34,826 bases of DNA, from contig JAEUPD010000059.1 of NCBI GenBank assembly GCA_016788525.1, forward strand, positions 1-34,826, read 5' to 3'. The DNA is from Rubrivivax sp. (lineage in GTDB: Bacteria; Pseudomonadota; Gammaproteobacteria; Burkholderiales; Burkholderiaceae_C). The position numbers and the translations under genes are program-made. The notes under the pieces are model-generated. The model worked only from the letters and a program-made list of their open reading frames with translations. It did not search any database and was not told where the DNA came from. Position 1 is the stretch's first letter; every line of letters starts with the position of its first letter. Of this stretch, positions 1 to 7,539 are shown piece by piece.

Positions 1-4
1 TGCA

Positions 5-35
5 TTCGAGTGACCAGCGAAGCTGGGCACTCGAA
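5..35. repeat. Intergenic hairpin repeat, copy 1
   Basis: An imperfect palindrome: TTCGAGTG (5-12) pairs with CACTCGAA (28-35), and inside it CCAGC (14-18) pairs with GCTGG (22-26) around a GAA loop, with one A/G mismatch at 13/27. It is the first part of a roughly 75-base sequence (1-78) that recurs in diverged form at 2069-2146. A shorter partial copy of the same sequence follows at 43-60. It lies downstream of the minus-strand receptor gene. No T-tract follows it in the minus direction, so it does not look like an ordinary intrinsic terminator. It is more like a REP-type intergenic element. Confidence 0.7.
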
Positions 36-80
36 AAAGGACATTCGCGAAGCTGGGCACCCCGTCGGCCCGATCCGGCC

Positions 81-145
81 GCGACCTGCGAGCACGTCGC
101 ACATCGCGACCTGCGAGCACGTCGCACATCGCGACCTGCGAGCAG
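81..145. repeat. 25-base tandem repeat, about 2.6 copies
   Basis: Two identical 25-base units (81-105 and 106-130), each beginning GCGACCTGCGAGCA, are followed by a partial third unit (131-145). Diverged fragments of the same words (CGACCTGCGA) continue to about 192. The stretch 1-203 has no convincing gene. It holds this array and the hairpin repeat only. Confidence 0.85.
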
Positions 146-203
146 CCGCGGGCCACGGCCAACGAGCGCATCGCAGGCCACGACCTGCGACCCCCCGGTC
201 CGC

Positions 204-1190
204 CTAGTCTGCCTGATAGCCCGTGGCCTTCACCGGCTTGGCCCACTTGTCGAAGTCGGCCTTCTGCACCGCGGCCAGTTGCTCGGGCGTGGAGCCCACC
301 GGCTCGAAGCCCATGTCTTCCAGCCGCTTGCGCAGGGTGGCGTCCTTCATCACCGTGGCCACCGCCTGCGAAATGCGCTGCGCCTGCTCGCGCGGCAGCG
401 TGCCCGGCCCGTACATCGCAAACCATGCGGTAGCGTCCATCGCCACGCCTTGCTCGCGCAGCGTGGGCACGTCGGGCAGCAGCGGCGAACGCGCGGCGCC
501 AGCCACCGCGATGATGCGCACCTTGCCGGCGCGGTGCTGCTCCAGTGACTCGCTCACCACGTCGATGTTGTAGCCGATGTGGCCGCCCAGCAGCGCCGTC
601 ATCGCCGGCGCGCCGCCCTGGTAGGGCACGTGCTGCAACTGCACGCCCGCCGCCTCGCCCAGCATCACGCCCAGGAAGTGCGGCACCGTGCCGTTGCCCG
701 AGGAGCCGTAGCTCGCGGTGTCGGGCGCGCTCTTGGCCTTGGCTTGCATCTCGGCCACGTTCTTCACGCTGCTCTTGGGGCCGGAGACCACCGCGAACTG
801 GAACGAGGCCAGCTGGCTCACCGGCGCCAGGTCCTTGTTCACGTCGTAGCTCAGGCGCTTGAAGACATGCGGGAACAGCACCACTGGGCCGCTGGGCATG
901 ACGAGCACGGTGTTACCGTCGGGCGCAGAGGCCTTGAGCTGGTCGATGGCGATGCGACCGGCGGCACCGGGCTTGTTCTCGACCACCACGTTCTGGCCGC
1001 CCAGCGGCTCGCGCAGCCGCTCGGCCAGCAGGCGCGCAATGGTGTCGGCCGAGCCGCCCGGCGGAAAGCCCACCAGGATGCGCAGCGGCGGCCGGTCAGC
1101 CTGTGCAAACGCCGCGGGTGCACCCAGGCCGGCTGCCGTCAACTGGGCGGCTGCTGCGGCGGCCTGCAGAAAGTGGCGTCTTGTCTTCAT
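204..1190 (-). CDS. Bug-family (TctC-like) tripartite tricarboxylate transporter substrate-binding protein
   Basis: A 328-residue periplasmic solute receptor of the Bug family. These receptors bind carboxylates or other small organic acids and usually serve TctAB-type transporters. Residues 1-30 form an export signal with a twin-arginine-like start (TRRHFLQ), an Ala-rich core and an A-F-A cleavage site. The mature part opens with the family hallmark LRILVGFPPGGSADTIAR, followed by VVENKPGAAG. A GAGGAGA ribosome binding site lies 8 bases before the ATG. No tctA or tctB is present in the window, so it is an orphan receptor here, as is common in Burkholderiales. It is divergent from an RraA-like aldolase gene, which suggests a shared organic-acid substrate. 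The ligand cannot be read from sequence. Confidence 0.93.
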   Translation of the reverse strand: MKTRRHFLQAAAAAAQLTAAGLGAPAAFAQADRPPLRILVGFPPGGSADTIARLLAERLREPLGGQNVVVENKPGAAGRIAIDQLKASAPDGNTVLVMPSGPVVLFPHVFKRLSYDVNKDLAPVSQLASFQFAVVSGPKSSVKNVAEMQAKAKSAPDTASYGSSGNGTVPHFLGVMLGEAAGVQLQHVPYQGGAPAMTALLGGHIGYNIDVVSESLEQHRAGKVRIIAVAGAARSPLLPDVPTLREQGVAMDATAWFAMYGPGTLPREQAQRISQAVATVMKDATLRKRLEDMGFEPVGSTPEQLAAVQKADFDKWAKPVKATGYQAD

Positions 1191-1352
1191 GGCGAGGTCT
1201 CCTCATCGAATGCATGCCAAGGCGTCGCCGAACTTGTACACGAGCGCGCGCCTTCGCACAGCCTCGTTATCCTCCATCGTGGTGCCCGGCCCGGCCCCGG
1301 ACCAGCGCGCACCATGGCCCAGGCAACGATGATCAACGACGAGGAACGCGCG

Positions 1353-2012
1353 ATGCCCATCGATCCGCAGCAGCTGCACCGCCTCAGCTCCGCCATCCTC
1401 AGCGACACGCTGGACAGCCTCGGCCTGATGCAGCAGGCGATGAAGCCGTTCATGCGCCCGCTGGACGACACCGCGGTGCTGGCCGGCCGCGCGCGCACCG
1501 GCCTGTACATGCCGGTGTACGACGCGCCCGCGGCGGGCGAGAACCCCTACGAGGTGGAAATCGCGCTGGTGGACGACCTGCAGCCCGGCGAGGTGGCGGT
1601 GCTGGCCTGCGACGGCCCCACCGAGCGCATCGCGCCGTGGGGCGAGCTGCTGTCCACCGCCAGCCGCGCGCGCGGCGCCGCCGGCTGCGTCACCGATGGG
1701 CTGGTACGCGACGTCAAGCAGATCCGCGCGATGCGTTTCCCGGTCTTCTGCGGCGGCATCGGCCCGCTGGACACCAAGGGCCGCGCGCGCATGGTCGAGC
1801 GCGACGTGCCGGTGCAGTGCGCCGGCGCACGGGTGCGCCCGGGCGACCTGGTGTTCGGCGACGTCGATGGCGTGGTGGTGGTGCCGCGCGAGGCCGAAGA
1901 CGAGGTGCTGCGCCGCGCGCTCGAAAAAGTGACTGGCGAGGACCACACCCGCCAGGCGCTGGAGCGCGGGGAGAAGCTGGCCGACGTGTTCCGGCGTCTG
2001 GGGATTCTGTAG
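1353..2012 (+). CDS. RraA-like / 4-hydroxy-4-methyl-2-oxoglutarate aldolase family protein
   Basis: A 219-residue protein of the RraA/HMG aldolase fold. Members cleave 4-carboxy-4-hydroxy-2-oxoacids to pyruvate plus a second oxoacid, or act as RNase E inhibitors (true RraA). Visible signatures are PWGELLSTAS (about 95-104), the active-site stretch DGLVRD (115-120), GGIGPLDTKGRA (134-145) and FGDVDGVVVVP (168-178). I chose the ATG at 1353 because GAGGAA lies 6 bases upstream. In-frame ATGs at 1314 and 1329 would add 13 or 8 residues. The RD pair and metal-site glycines are kept, which favours a catabolic aldolase over the RNase E regulator. Its divergent neighbour is a Bug receptor, consistent with organic-acid use. 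The exact substrate is unknown. Confidence 0.9.
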   Translation: MPIDPQQLHRLSSAILSDTLDSLGLMQQAMKPFMRPLDDTAVLAGRARTGLYMPVYDAPAAGENPYEVEIALVDDLQPGEVAVLACDGPTERIAPWGELLSTASRARGAAGCVTDGLVRDVKQIRAMRFPVFCGGIGPLDTKGRARMVERDVPVQCAGARVRPGDLVFGDVDGVVVVPREAEDEVLRRALEKVTGEDHTRQALERGEKLADVFRRLGIL

Positions 2013-2068
2013 CTTGGTGCTGCAGCGGCATCGGGCCGACGCGGTGCCCAGCGCAGTGAAGTCAAGGA

Positions 2069-2104
2069 TGCATTCGAGCGACCTGCGCGGCAGGGCACTC
2101 GGAA
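2069..2104. repeat. Intergenic hairpin repeat, copy 2
   Basis: This is the diverged second copy of the element at 5-35, lying between two convergent genes. The inner stem is CCTGC (2082-2086) with GCAGG (2090-2094), where copy 1 has CCAGC with GCTGG, so the central base pair has changed on both sides. The outer stem CGAG/CTCG is kept with mismatches. Similarity to the window start extends from 2069 to about 2146. Confidence 0.65.
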
Positions 2105-2158
2105 AGGCACATGAACGAAGCCGGGCAGCCCGCCGGTCCGACCCCGCCGCAACGGCGT

Positions 2159-3529
2159 TCAGCGCGCCAGGCGTGACAAGACCAGCTGGTCGCCCACCAG
2201 CGAGCCGTATTCCCACGGCTCCTGGCGCTGGCTGGTGGACTGCAGCACCGACTGGCGCACGCGCCGCAGCACGAGGGCGATGTCTTCGGGCTGGTCCAGG
2301 TGCTGCAGCAGCGCGGTGGTGTAGGGGCTGTTGGTGCCGGCGCCGTCTTCGGCGGTGCTGCCGTCGCGCGTGGCGTACGACAGCAGCGTGCCGCTCACCG
2401 AAGACACCGGCGCCAGCCCGGTGCCCACGCCGCTGCGCGTGCTGCGCAGCGAGCGCGAGATCGGGTTGTCGCGGCAGGCGTCGAGGAACACCACGCGGGT
2501 GTTGGCCGGCAGGTAGTCCAGCGCGTCGTCCAGCGACACGCCGTTGAGCTTGACCGTGCCGGTGGTGGCGCCCTCGGTCTGCATGTCCACCGGCACGATG
2601 TAGTTGATGCCGGCCATCTGCAGCCCGTGGCCGGCATAGAAGAGCAGGTTCACGTCATGACCGGCGGCGCGCGTCTGGAAGCCGGCCAGCGCCTTCACCA
2701 GGCCGGCACGGTCGAGGTCCAGATGCAGGTCGACGTCGATGCCGAAGCTGCGCAGCTTGGTGGCGATGGCTTCGGCGTCGCGGCGCGGGTTGGCCAGTAT
2801 GCCGAGGTGGACATAGCGGCTGTTGCCGATGACCAGCGCGCGGGCCTTCTGGGCTTTGCGTTCAGGCCCGGCGGCAGAACCGGCCGACGATGGCCGACCG
2901 GCGGCCATCTGTGCGCGCAGCACCTCGATCTCCTGGCGCAACACCGCCAGGTCCTCGGCGCTGGGCGGCACGCCCGGCGCGCGGCCGCCAGTCGAGGAAG
3001 CGGGCGGCACCATGCCGGCCACGGGCGGCGGCGGCGCTGCCCCGGCGGGCGCCGCGCTCGCCCCTGCCGCTGCAGGCGCCGCGTCGGCATAACGCGCGAA
3101 CTCGGCACGCGTCAGCGGTGAACGCCCGTCCACCAGCAGCACCTTGCAGCGGCAGTCGTCGGTGGCGCCGCGGGCGCGCAGGCGGCAGTCCTGCAGGGCC
3201 TTGGCGTCGCGCTGCGCGTCCCCGGACATCGACGACGGGTTCGTGCCGGCGGCCACCAGGTCCATGCCCACCGCGCGCCGGCACTCCGGCCTGTTCGGTG
3301 TGGCCGCCAGCGCGTAGACGCCTGTGCGCGGCACGAGCCGGCGCACGTCGGCACCGAACTGGCCCGCCACGTCGTCGTGGGCCAGCGCATGGTCGGTCAG
3401 GCACGAGCGCGCGCCATCGGCAAACACGATGCGAAAGCGCTCCGGACACTCGGCGCTCCACACGCTGCCCGGGGCGCACCACAGCACCCAGGCGCCGACC
3501 CACGCCGCCAGAAAACGCATGTTCATCAC
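2159..3529 (-). CDS. Secreted caspase-like (peptidase C14 family) protein
   Basis: A 456-residue protein with a signal peptide (1-26), a Cys-containing N-terminal region (27-150), an Ala/Pro-rich linker (150-190), a short coiled-coil-like segment (190-212) and a C-terminal caspase-fold domain (about 228-456). That domain starts ARALVIGNSRY. The catalytic histidine is H301 in YAGHG and the nucleophile is C352 in FLDACRDNP, so both catalytic residues are intact. Bacterial caspase-like proteins of this kind are predicted cysteine peptidases. Some act in regulated cell death or in envelope processes. Unlike cytoplasmic defence caspases it has a signal peptide and no adjacent effector or sensor gene. 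It is convergent with the RraA-like gene. Its substrate is unknown. Confidence 0.88.
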   Translation of the reverse strand: MMNMRFLAAWVGAWVLWCAPGSVWSAECPERFRIVFADGARSCLTDHALAHDDVAGQFGADVRRLVPRTGVYALAATPNRPECRRAVGMDLVAAGTNPSSMSGDAQRDAKALQDCRLRARGATDDCRCKVLLVDGRSPLTRAEFARYADAAPAAAGASAAPAGAAPPPPVAGMVPPASSTGGRAPGVPPSAEDLAVLRQEIEVLRAQMAAGRPSSAGSAAGPERKAQKARALVIGNSRYVHLGILANPRRDAEAIATKLRSFGIDVDLHLDLDRAGLVKALAGFQTRAAGHDVNLLFYAGHGLQMAGINYIVPVDMQTEGATTGTVKLNGVSLDDALDYLPANTRVVFLDACRDNPISRSLRSTRSGVGTGLAPVSSVSGTLLSYATRDGSTAEDGAGTNSPYTTALLQHLDQPEDIALVLRRVRQSVLQSTSQRQEPWEYGSLVGDQLVLSRLAR

Positions 3530-3569
3530 GCCATGCTAGCGCGGACCCGCACGGCGCGCCTTCCCCTCT

Positions 3570-4166
3570 TCAGCCGAACAAACCCGGCGCCCGTGCCGGA
3601 TCAACGCCATCGTCGGCGTAGTAGCACGAAGGGCACACCGCGCGGTAGCGCTCGTTGCCGCCGATCAGCACCTGTTCGCCTTCCAGCACGCGGCGGCCAT
3701 CGGAGTCGACGCGCATGTTCATGCTGGCCTTGCGGCCGCAGGCGCAGATGGTCTTCATCTCCTCCAGCTCGTCGGCCAGCGTCAAGAGCTTGGCGCTGCC
3801 GGGGAACGGTTCGCCGCGGAAGTCGCCGCGCAGGCCGTAGCACAGCACCGGCAGCGCCTCCAGGTGGGCCAGGCGGTGCAACTGCACCACCTGCTGGGGC
3901 GAGAGGAACTGCGCCTCGTCGATGAGCAGGCAGGCCAGGTCGGCCGGCAGCGCGGCGCGCTCGAAGCGCGTGCCGGGGCCGAAGGTGGCGGCCGGGCGCG
4001 TCAGACCCAGGCGGGAACCGATCAGGCCGCGGCCGCTGCGGCTGTCGTGCGCGGCGGTGAACAGTGCCACCTGCATGCCGCGCTCCTCGTAGTTGTAGGC
4101 GGCCTGCAGCAGCGCAGTGCTCTTGCCGGCATTCATCGCCGCGTAGCGGAAGTACAGCTTGGCCAT
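3570..4166 (-). CDS. tdk: Thymidine kinase (type II)
   Basis: A 198-residue thymidine kinase, which phosphorylates thymidine with ATP in the pyrimidine salvage pathway in the cytoplasm. The P-loop is AAMNAGKST (9-17), the catalytic base lies in DEAQF (E84 of 83-87), and the zinc-binding cysteines of the lasso domain are CACGRK (141-146) and CPSC (178-181). The length matches the family. The start at 4166 gives the canonical MAKLYFRY start. The reading frame is open for 58 codons further upstream, but that part has no conserved residues. The caspase-like gene starts 40 bases downstream on the same strand, with no obvious functional link. Confidence 0.96.
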   Translation of the reverse strand: MAKLYFRYAAMNAGKSTALLQAAYNYEERGMQVALFTAAHDSRSGRGLIGSRLGLTRPAATFGPGTRFERAALPADLACLLIDEAQFLSPQQVVQLHRLAHLEALPVLCYGLRGDFRGEPFPGSAKLLTLADELEEMKTICACGRKASMNMRVDSDGRRVLEGEQVLIGGNERYRAVCPSCYYADDGVDPARAPGLFG

Positions 4167-4263
4167 GCGGCGCCCTGGGCAGGGATGGCCGGTGATTGGA
4201 TGGAGCCGCGCGCGCCGTGCGGGCGGGGTGAGTGCGTGGCGGCGACGTGCGGCCAGGCGCCGG

Positions 4264-4644
4264 CTACAGCGACTCCGACGGGTCGAAGTCCAGTTCCACC
4301 TTGGCGCCGTTGGGGTCGAGGCTGAACAGCTGCCAGACACCGGCGCCGGCCTGCCGGCGCAGGTCGTACTTCAGGCCCCGCTCGTCGAAGCGTGCCTTCA
4401 CGGCCCGCAGGTTGCTGGAAGTGAAGGCCATGTGGTCGATGACGCCGGTGCGCTCGCGCGGCATCGGGCGGTCCCAGTAGACGTGCAGCACGGCGTGGTT
4501 GCCGCCTCGCGGGTACAGCCAGGCGCCGGGAAAGCCGAGCTCGGGCCGCGGGCCCTCCACGAGCCCCAGCAGGCCGCAGTAGAAGTCGAGCGTCTGCGCG
4601 CGGTCTTCAGCGGTGATGGTGAAGTGGTTCATGCCCTGGATCAT
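4264..4644 (-). CDS. VOC-family (glyoxalase/dioxygenase fold) protein
   Basis: A single-domain, 126-residue vicinal-oxygen-chelate protein. It begins MIQGMNHFTITAEDRAQTL, continues with the beta-alpha-beta pattern FYCGLLGLVEGPRP, has HMAFTSSNLRAVKARF in the second half and ends with FSLDPNGAKVELDF. Metal-ligand candidates are the His in MNHFTI, the His in DHMAF and the Glu in VELDF, as in glyoxalase I-type proteins. The VOC fold covers glyoxalases, ring-cleaving dioxygenases and resistance proteins, and the sequence does not decide between them. An in-frame ATG four codons further in is an alternative start. It is divergent from gnd across about 110 bases. Confidence 0.85.
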   Translation of the reverse strand: MIQGMNHFTITAEDRAQTLDFYCGLLGLVEGPRPELGFPGAWLYPRGGNHAVLHVYWDRPMPRERTGVIDHMAFTSSNLRAVKARFDERGLKYDLRRQAGAGVWQLFSLDPNGAKVELDFDPSESL

Positions 4645-4754
4645 CGGAAGGCTCCGCAGCTGGCGCGGCGGATTGTCGCGCCACAATGCCTGCGGCCCTT
4701 TGCCTTGCCTCAGCCGCCCGCACCTCTTGCGCCCCGCGCGGCGCGATCTCCGAC

Positions 4755-6194
4755 ATGCCGAACCAGCCCAGCGCCCCGGCCCCCGCCAACCCGTTCGGCC
4801 TCGTCGGGCTGGCGGTGATGGGCCAGAACCTCGTGCTCAACATCGAAAGCCGCGGCTTCGCGGTGAGTGTGTTCAACCGCAGCCCCGAGGTCACCGAGAC
4901 CTTCGTCGCCGCGCACCCGGGCAAGCGGCTGAGCCCCGCGCGCACGCTGGCCGAACTTGTCGCCACGCTGGCCCGCCCGCGCACCGTGATGCTGATGGTG
5001 AAGGCCGGCAGCGCGGTGGATGCGGTGCTCGACGACCTGGCGCCGCTGCTGGAGGCCGGCGACATCGTCATCGACGGCGGCAACAGCCACTTCGCCGACA
5101 CCGAGCGGCGTGCCGCCTCGCTGGCCGCGCGCGGGCTGAACTTCGTCGGCTGCGGCGTCAGCGGCGGCGAGGAGGGCGCGCGCAAGGGCCCTTCCATCAT
5201 GCCCGGCGGCCCGGCGTCCACCTGGCAGGTGCTGCGGCCGGTTTTCGAGAGCATCGCCGCGAAGGTGGACGGCGAGCCCTGCGTCGTGCACATCGGCCCG
5301 GGCGGCGCCGGCCACTACGTGAAGATGGTGCACAACGGCATCGAGTACGGCGACATGCAGCTCATCTGCGAGGCCTATGCGCTGATGCAGGCCGCCGGCA
5401 TGGAGGCGCCGGCGATGGCCGAGGTGTTCGCGCGGTGGAACGAGGGCGAGCTGCAGAGCTACCTGATCGAGATCACCGCGCGCATCCTGGCGCAGCGCGA
5501 CGCCGACACCGGCGCACCGATCGTCGATGTCATTCTCGACAAGGCCGGCCAGAAGGGCACCGGACAGTGGACGCTCATGAGCGCGGCCGACAACGCGGTG
5601 GTGGTGAGCACCATCAACGCCGCGGTGGAGGCGCGCGTGCTCAGCTCGATGAAGGCGGCGCGCGTGGCGGCGAGCACCCGTTTGAGCGGCCCGGCGTCGC
5701 GGCTGCCGATGCCCGCCGCCGACCTCGTGCCCCGGCTGCACGAGGCGCTGTACGCGAGCAAGATCGTCAGCTACGCGCAGGGCCTGGACCTGATGCGCAC
5801 GATGGGCGAGCGCAAGGGCTGGAACCTCGACCTCGGCGGCATCGCGCGCATCTGGCGCGGCGGCTGCATCATCCGCGCCCGCTTCCTCGGCCGCATCGCC
5901 CAGGCGTACGCCGGCCCGCCGCCGGCCAACCTGATGCTGGCGCCGTTCTTCGAAGCCGCGCTGAATCGCGCGCAGGCCGCCTGGCGCGAGGTGGTGGCGC
6001 TGGCCGTGACGGCCGGCGTGCCGGTGCCGGCGATGAGCGCCTCGCTGGCCTACTACGACGCCTACCGCAGCGCGCGGCTGCCGGCCAACCTGCTGCAGGC
6101 GCAGCGCGACTTCTTCGGCGCCCACACCTACGAGCGGGTCGACCGGCCGGCCGGGCAGTGGTTCCACACCACCTGGCCCGAAGTCATCGGCTGA
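4755..6194 (+). CDS. gnd: 6-phosphogluconate dehydrogenase, NADP-dependent, decarboxylating
   Basis: A 479-residue enzyme of the oxidative pentose phosphate pathway. It converts 6-phosphogluconate to ribulose 5-phosphate, CO2 and NADPH. The Rossmann motif is GLVGLAVMGQNL (15-26). The substrate loop is DGGNSHFADTERR (107-119) followed by GVSGGEEGARKGPSIMPGG (134-152). The catalytic pair is K190 and E197 in HYVKMVHNGIEYGD, with N194 between them. GQKGTGQWT of the C-terminal all-helical domain is present, so this is the full-length dimeric form. I chose the ATG at 4755. An upstream in-frame ATG at 4686 adds 23 residues with no family similarity. Neither start has a clear Shine-Dalgarno sequence. 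No zwf or pgl lies nearby. Confidence 0.95.
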   Translation: MPNQPSAPAPANPFGLVGLAVMGQNLVLNIESRGFAVSVFNRSPEVTETFVAAHPGKRLSPARTLAELVATLARPRTVMLMVKAGSAVDAVLDDLAPLLEAGDIVIDGGNSHFADTERRAASLAARGLNFVGCGVSGGEEGARKGPSIMPGGPASTWQVLRPVFESIAAKVDGEPCVVHIGPGGAGHYVKMVHNGIEYGDMQLICEAYALMQAAGMEAPAMAEVFARWNEGELQSYLIEITARILAQRDADTGAPIVDVILDKAGQKGTGQWTLMSAADNAVVVSTINAAVEARVLSSMKAARVAASTRLSGPASRLPMPAADLVPRLHEALYASKIVSYAQGLDLMRTMGERKGWNLDLGGIARIWRGGCIIRARFLGRIAQAYAGPPPANLMLAPFFEAALNRAQAAWREVVALAVTAGVPVPAMSASLAYYDAYRSARLPANLLQAQRDFFGAHTYERVDRPAGQWFHTTWPEVIG

Positions 6195-6237
6195 AGGCGC
6201 GCCGGCGGCCACCCGGCCCGCGCCCGGCCGGCCCGGC

Positions 6238-6876
6238 TCAGCGAGCCTCGTAGCGCCAGTTCTGGCGCTTGCCTTCGGCCATCCAGGCCACGGCCTGGGC
6301 CAGCCGGCGCTGGCGGGTGGCATCGCGCTTGGCCTCGCTGATCCAGTCGATGTAGTCGCGGCGGTGGCCGGGCGCGAAGGCCTCGAAAGTCTTGCGTGCC
6401 GCAGCGTTGCGCGCCAGCGCCGCCAGCAGGTCGGGCGGCGGCTGGGGCAGCGGCCGGCGGCCGGTGGCCGTGCTGCCGTTCTTCTCGGCCCGCGGCGGCT
6501 TGACACCTGCTTCGACGAGCGCGGCGGCCTTCTTCACCAGCGCCACCATCTCCGGCCTGGGCGGCAGGTCGCCGAGGGCGCCGACCCGGCCGAACTGGCC
6601 CATCGCCTCGTGCCCCAGGCCCAGGTCGACCACTTGCCTGCCGTGGCCGAAACCGAACGCGCAATGCGCCTTGAAGGCCGCCATGTGCGCGAGGTTGCGC
6701 TCGCCCAGCATGAAGAAGGGCATGCCCCACTTGATGGTCTCTTCCACCGCCGGGCACGCGCCATGCACCAGCGCGCGCAGGTGGATGAGGATCGGCCGCG
6801 CAAAAGGCTGCGCGGCGGCGATGTAGGCGTCGACACGCGGGTCGGTGTTGACGCTGGGCACGGGTTCGTCGCTCAT
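6238..6876 (-). CDS. DUF1801 / YdeI (OmpD-associated) family protein
   Basis: A 212-residue protein in two parts. The N-terminal DUF1801-like domain (about 10-115) contains DPRVDAYIAAAQPFARPILIHLRALV, then IKWGMPFFML and AAFKAHCAFGF. The C-terminal YdeI-type region (about 140-205) has LLAALARNAAARKTFEAF and GHRRDYIDWISEAKRDATRQRRLAQAVAWMAEGK, the common C-terminal signature. The YdeI/OmdA group has been linked to peptide and bacteriocin tolerance, but the biochemical function is not established. A GGAGG ribosome binding site precedes the ATG at 6876. It is convergent with gnd across 43 bases of GC-rich sequence. Confidence 0.88.
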   Translation of the reverse strand: MSDEPVPSVNTDPRVDAYIAAAQPFARPILIHLRALVHGACPAVEETIKWGMPFFMLGERNLAHMAAFKAHCAFGFGHGRQVVDLGLGHEAMGQFGRVGALGDLPPRPEMVALVKKAAALVEAGVKPPRAEKNGSTATGRRPLPQPPPDLLAALARNAAARKTFEAFAPGHRRDYIDWISEAKRDATRQRRLAQAVAWMAEGKRQNWRYEAR

Positions 6877-7018
6877 CGTGCGAGAGACCTCCGCTTCATC
6901 GCAACCCCCAGGTGCCGCCGCGGCCGGTGGCCGCGAGCCGGGTGGGCGCTGCGGGGGAGGGAGTGTCTGCCCGATGTGGCCCGCGCGGTATGGCGTTTAC
7001 GCGGAGATCATGGGGAGC

Positions 7019-7504
7019 CTAGCGAGCGGGCACTTTCGGCCGGCGCCGCGCATGCCATTGGGCGAGCGAGAAGTTCGGGTATTGCTCGAAGCTGTCGTCG
7101 CCGCGCCCGCGTTGTACCGCCACCCAGTCGGCCTTGGAGCCGAGCATGATGTGCGCCACCTTCGGCGGCGGCGGCAACGGTGTGTCGATGGCGCCGGCGT
7201 GCGGGTGCACGAGCGCGGGCCAGCGCGGGTCCCACACCCACAGCGGGCTGCCGCACACCTTGCAGAAGTGCCGCTCGGCCGGGCTGCGCTGGCGGCCCGG
7301 GCCGAGCCGGGCGCGGTAGATGCCCAGGTTCGCGCGACCCTTCACCTTCAGCGTCTTGAACTCGCCGCCCAGGTTGATGGCGAAGCCGCCGCTGCCTGCC
7401 GTCTTGCGGCAGACCGAGCAGTAGCAGCGCATGAACGGCGTCGGCTCGTTGGACTGCAAGCTGAAGCGCACGGCACGGCAATGGCACGAACCTTCCAGCA
7501 GCAT
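7019..7504 (-). CDS. GFA-family (glutathione-dependent formaldehyde-activating-like) zinc protein
   Basis: A 161-residue protein of the GFA/CENP-V fold. The zinc-binding cysteines follow the family pattern: C7 and C9 (SCHCRAV), C27, C29 and C32 (RCYCSVCRK), and C81 and C84 (FCKVCGSPL). GFA itself speeds the reaction of glutathione with formaldehyde. Most relatives have no proven substrate, so only the family is certain. The start at 7504 gives the typical MLLEGSCHCRAVRF beginning. It begins 35 bases after the stop of the M14 peptidase gene on the same strand, so the two may be co-transcribed. Confidence 0.92.
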   Translation of the reverse strand: MLLEGSCHCRAVRFSLQSNEPTPFMRCYCSVCRKTAGSGGFAINLGGEFKTLKVKGRANLGIYRARLGPGRQRSPAERHFCKVCGSPLWVWDPRWPALVHPHAGAIDTPLPPPPKVAHIMLGSKADWVAVQRGRGDDSFEQYPNFSLAQWHARRRPKVPAR

Positions 7505-7539
7505 GGCGTTCCCTTTTCCGGTCGATGGGGCCGGGTTCG

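Noticed and set aside
5-35. Intrinsic terminator for the solute receptor gene
   Set aside because: The gene is read toward lower coordinates and no T-tract follows the hairpin in that direction.
81-145. CRISPR array
   Set aside because: The 25-base units are directly adjacent without spacers, and no cas gene is present.
4167-4340. Longer thymidine kinase starting at 4340
   Set aside because: The extra 58 residues overlap the neighbouring VOC gene and show no conservation. MAKLYFRY at 4166 is the family-typical start.
4613-6506. Long open frames in both directions across gnd (plus 4613-6253 and minus 4710-6506)
   Set aside because: They are GC-driven shadows of gnd. Their translations are Arg/Ala/His-rich without family motifs, while gnd shows a complete active site.
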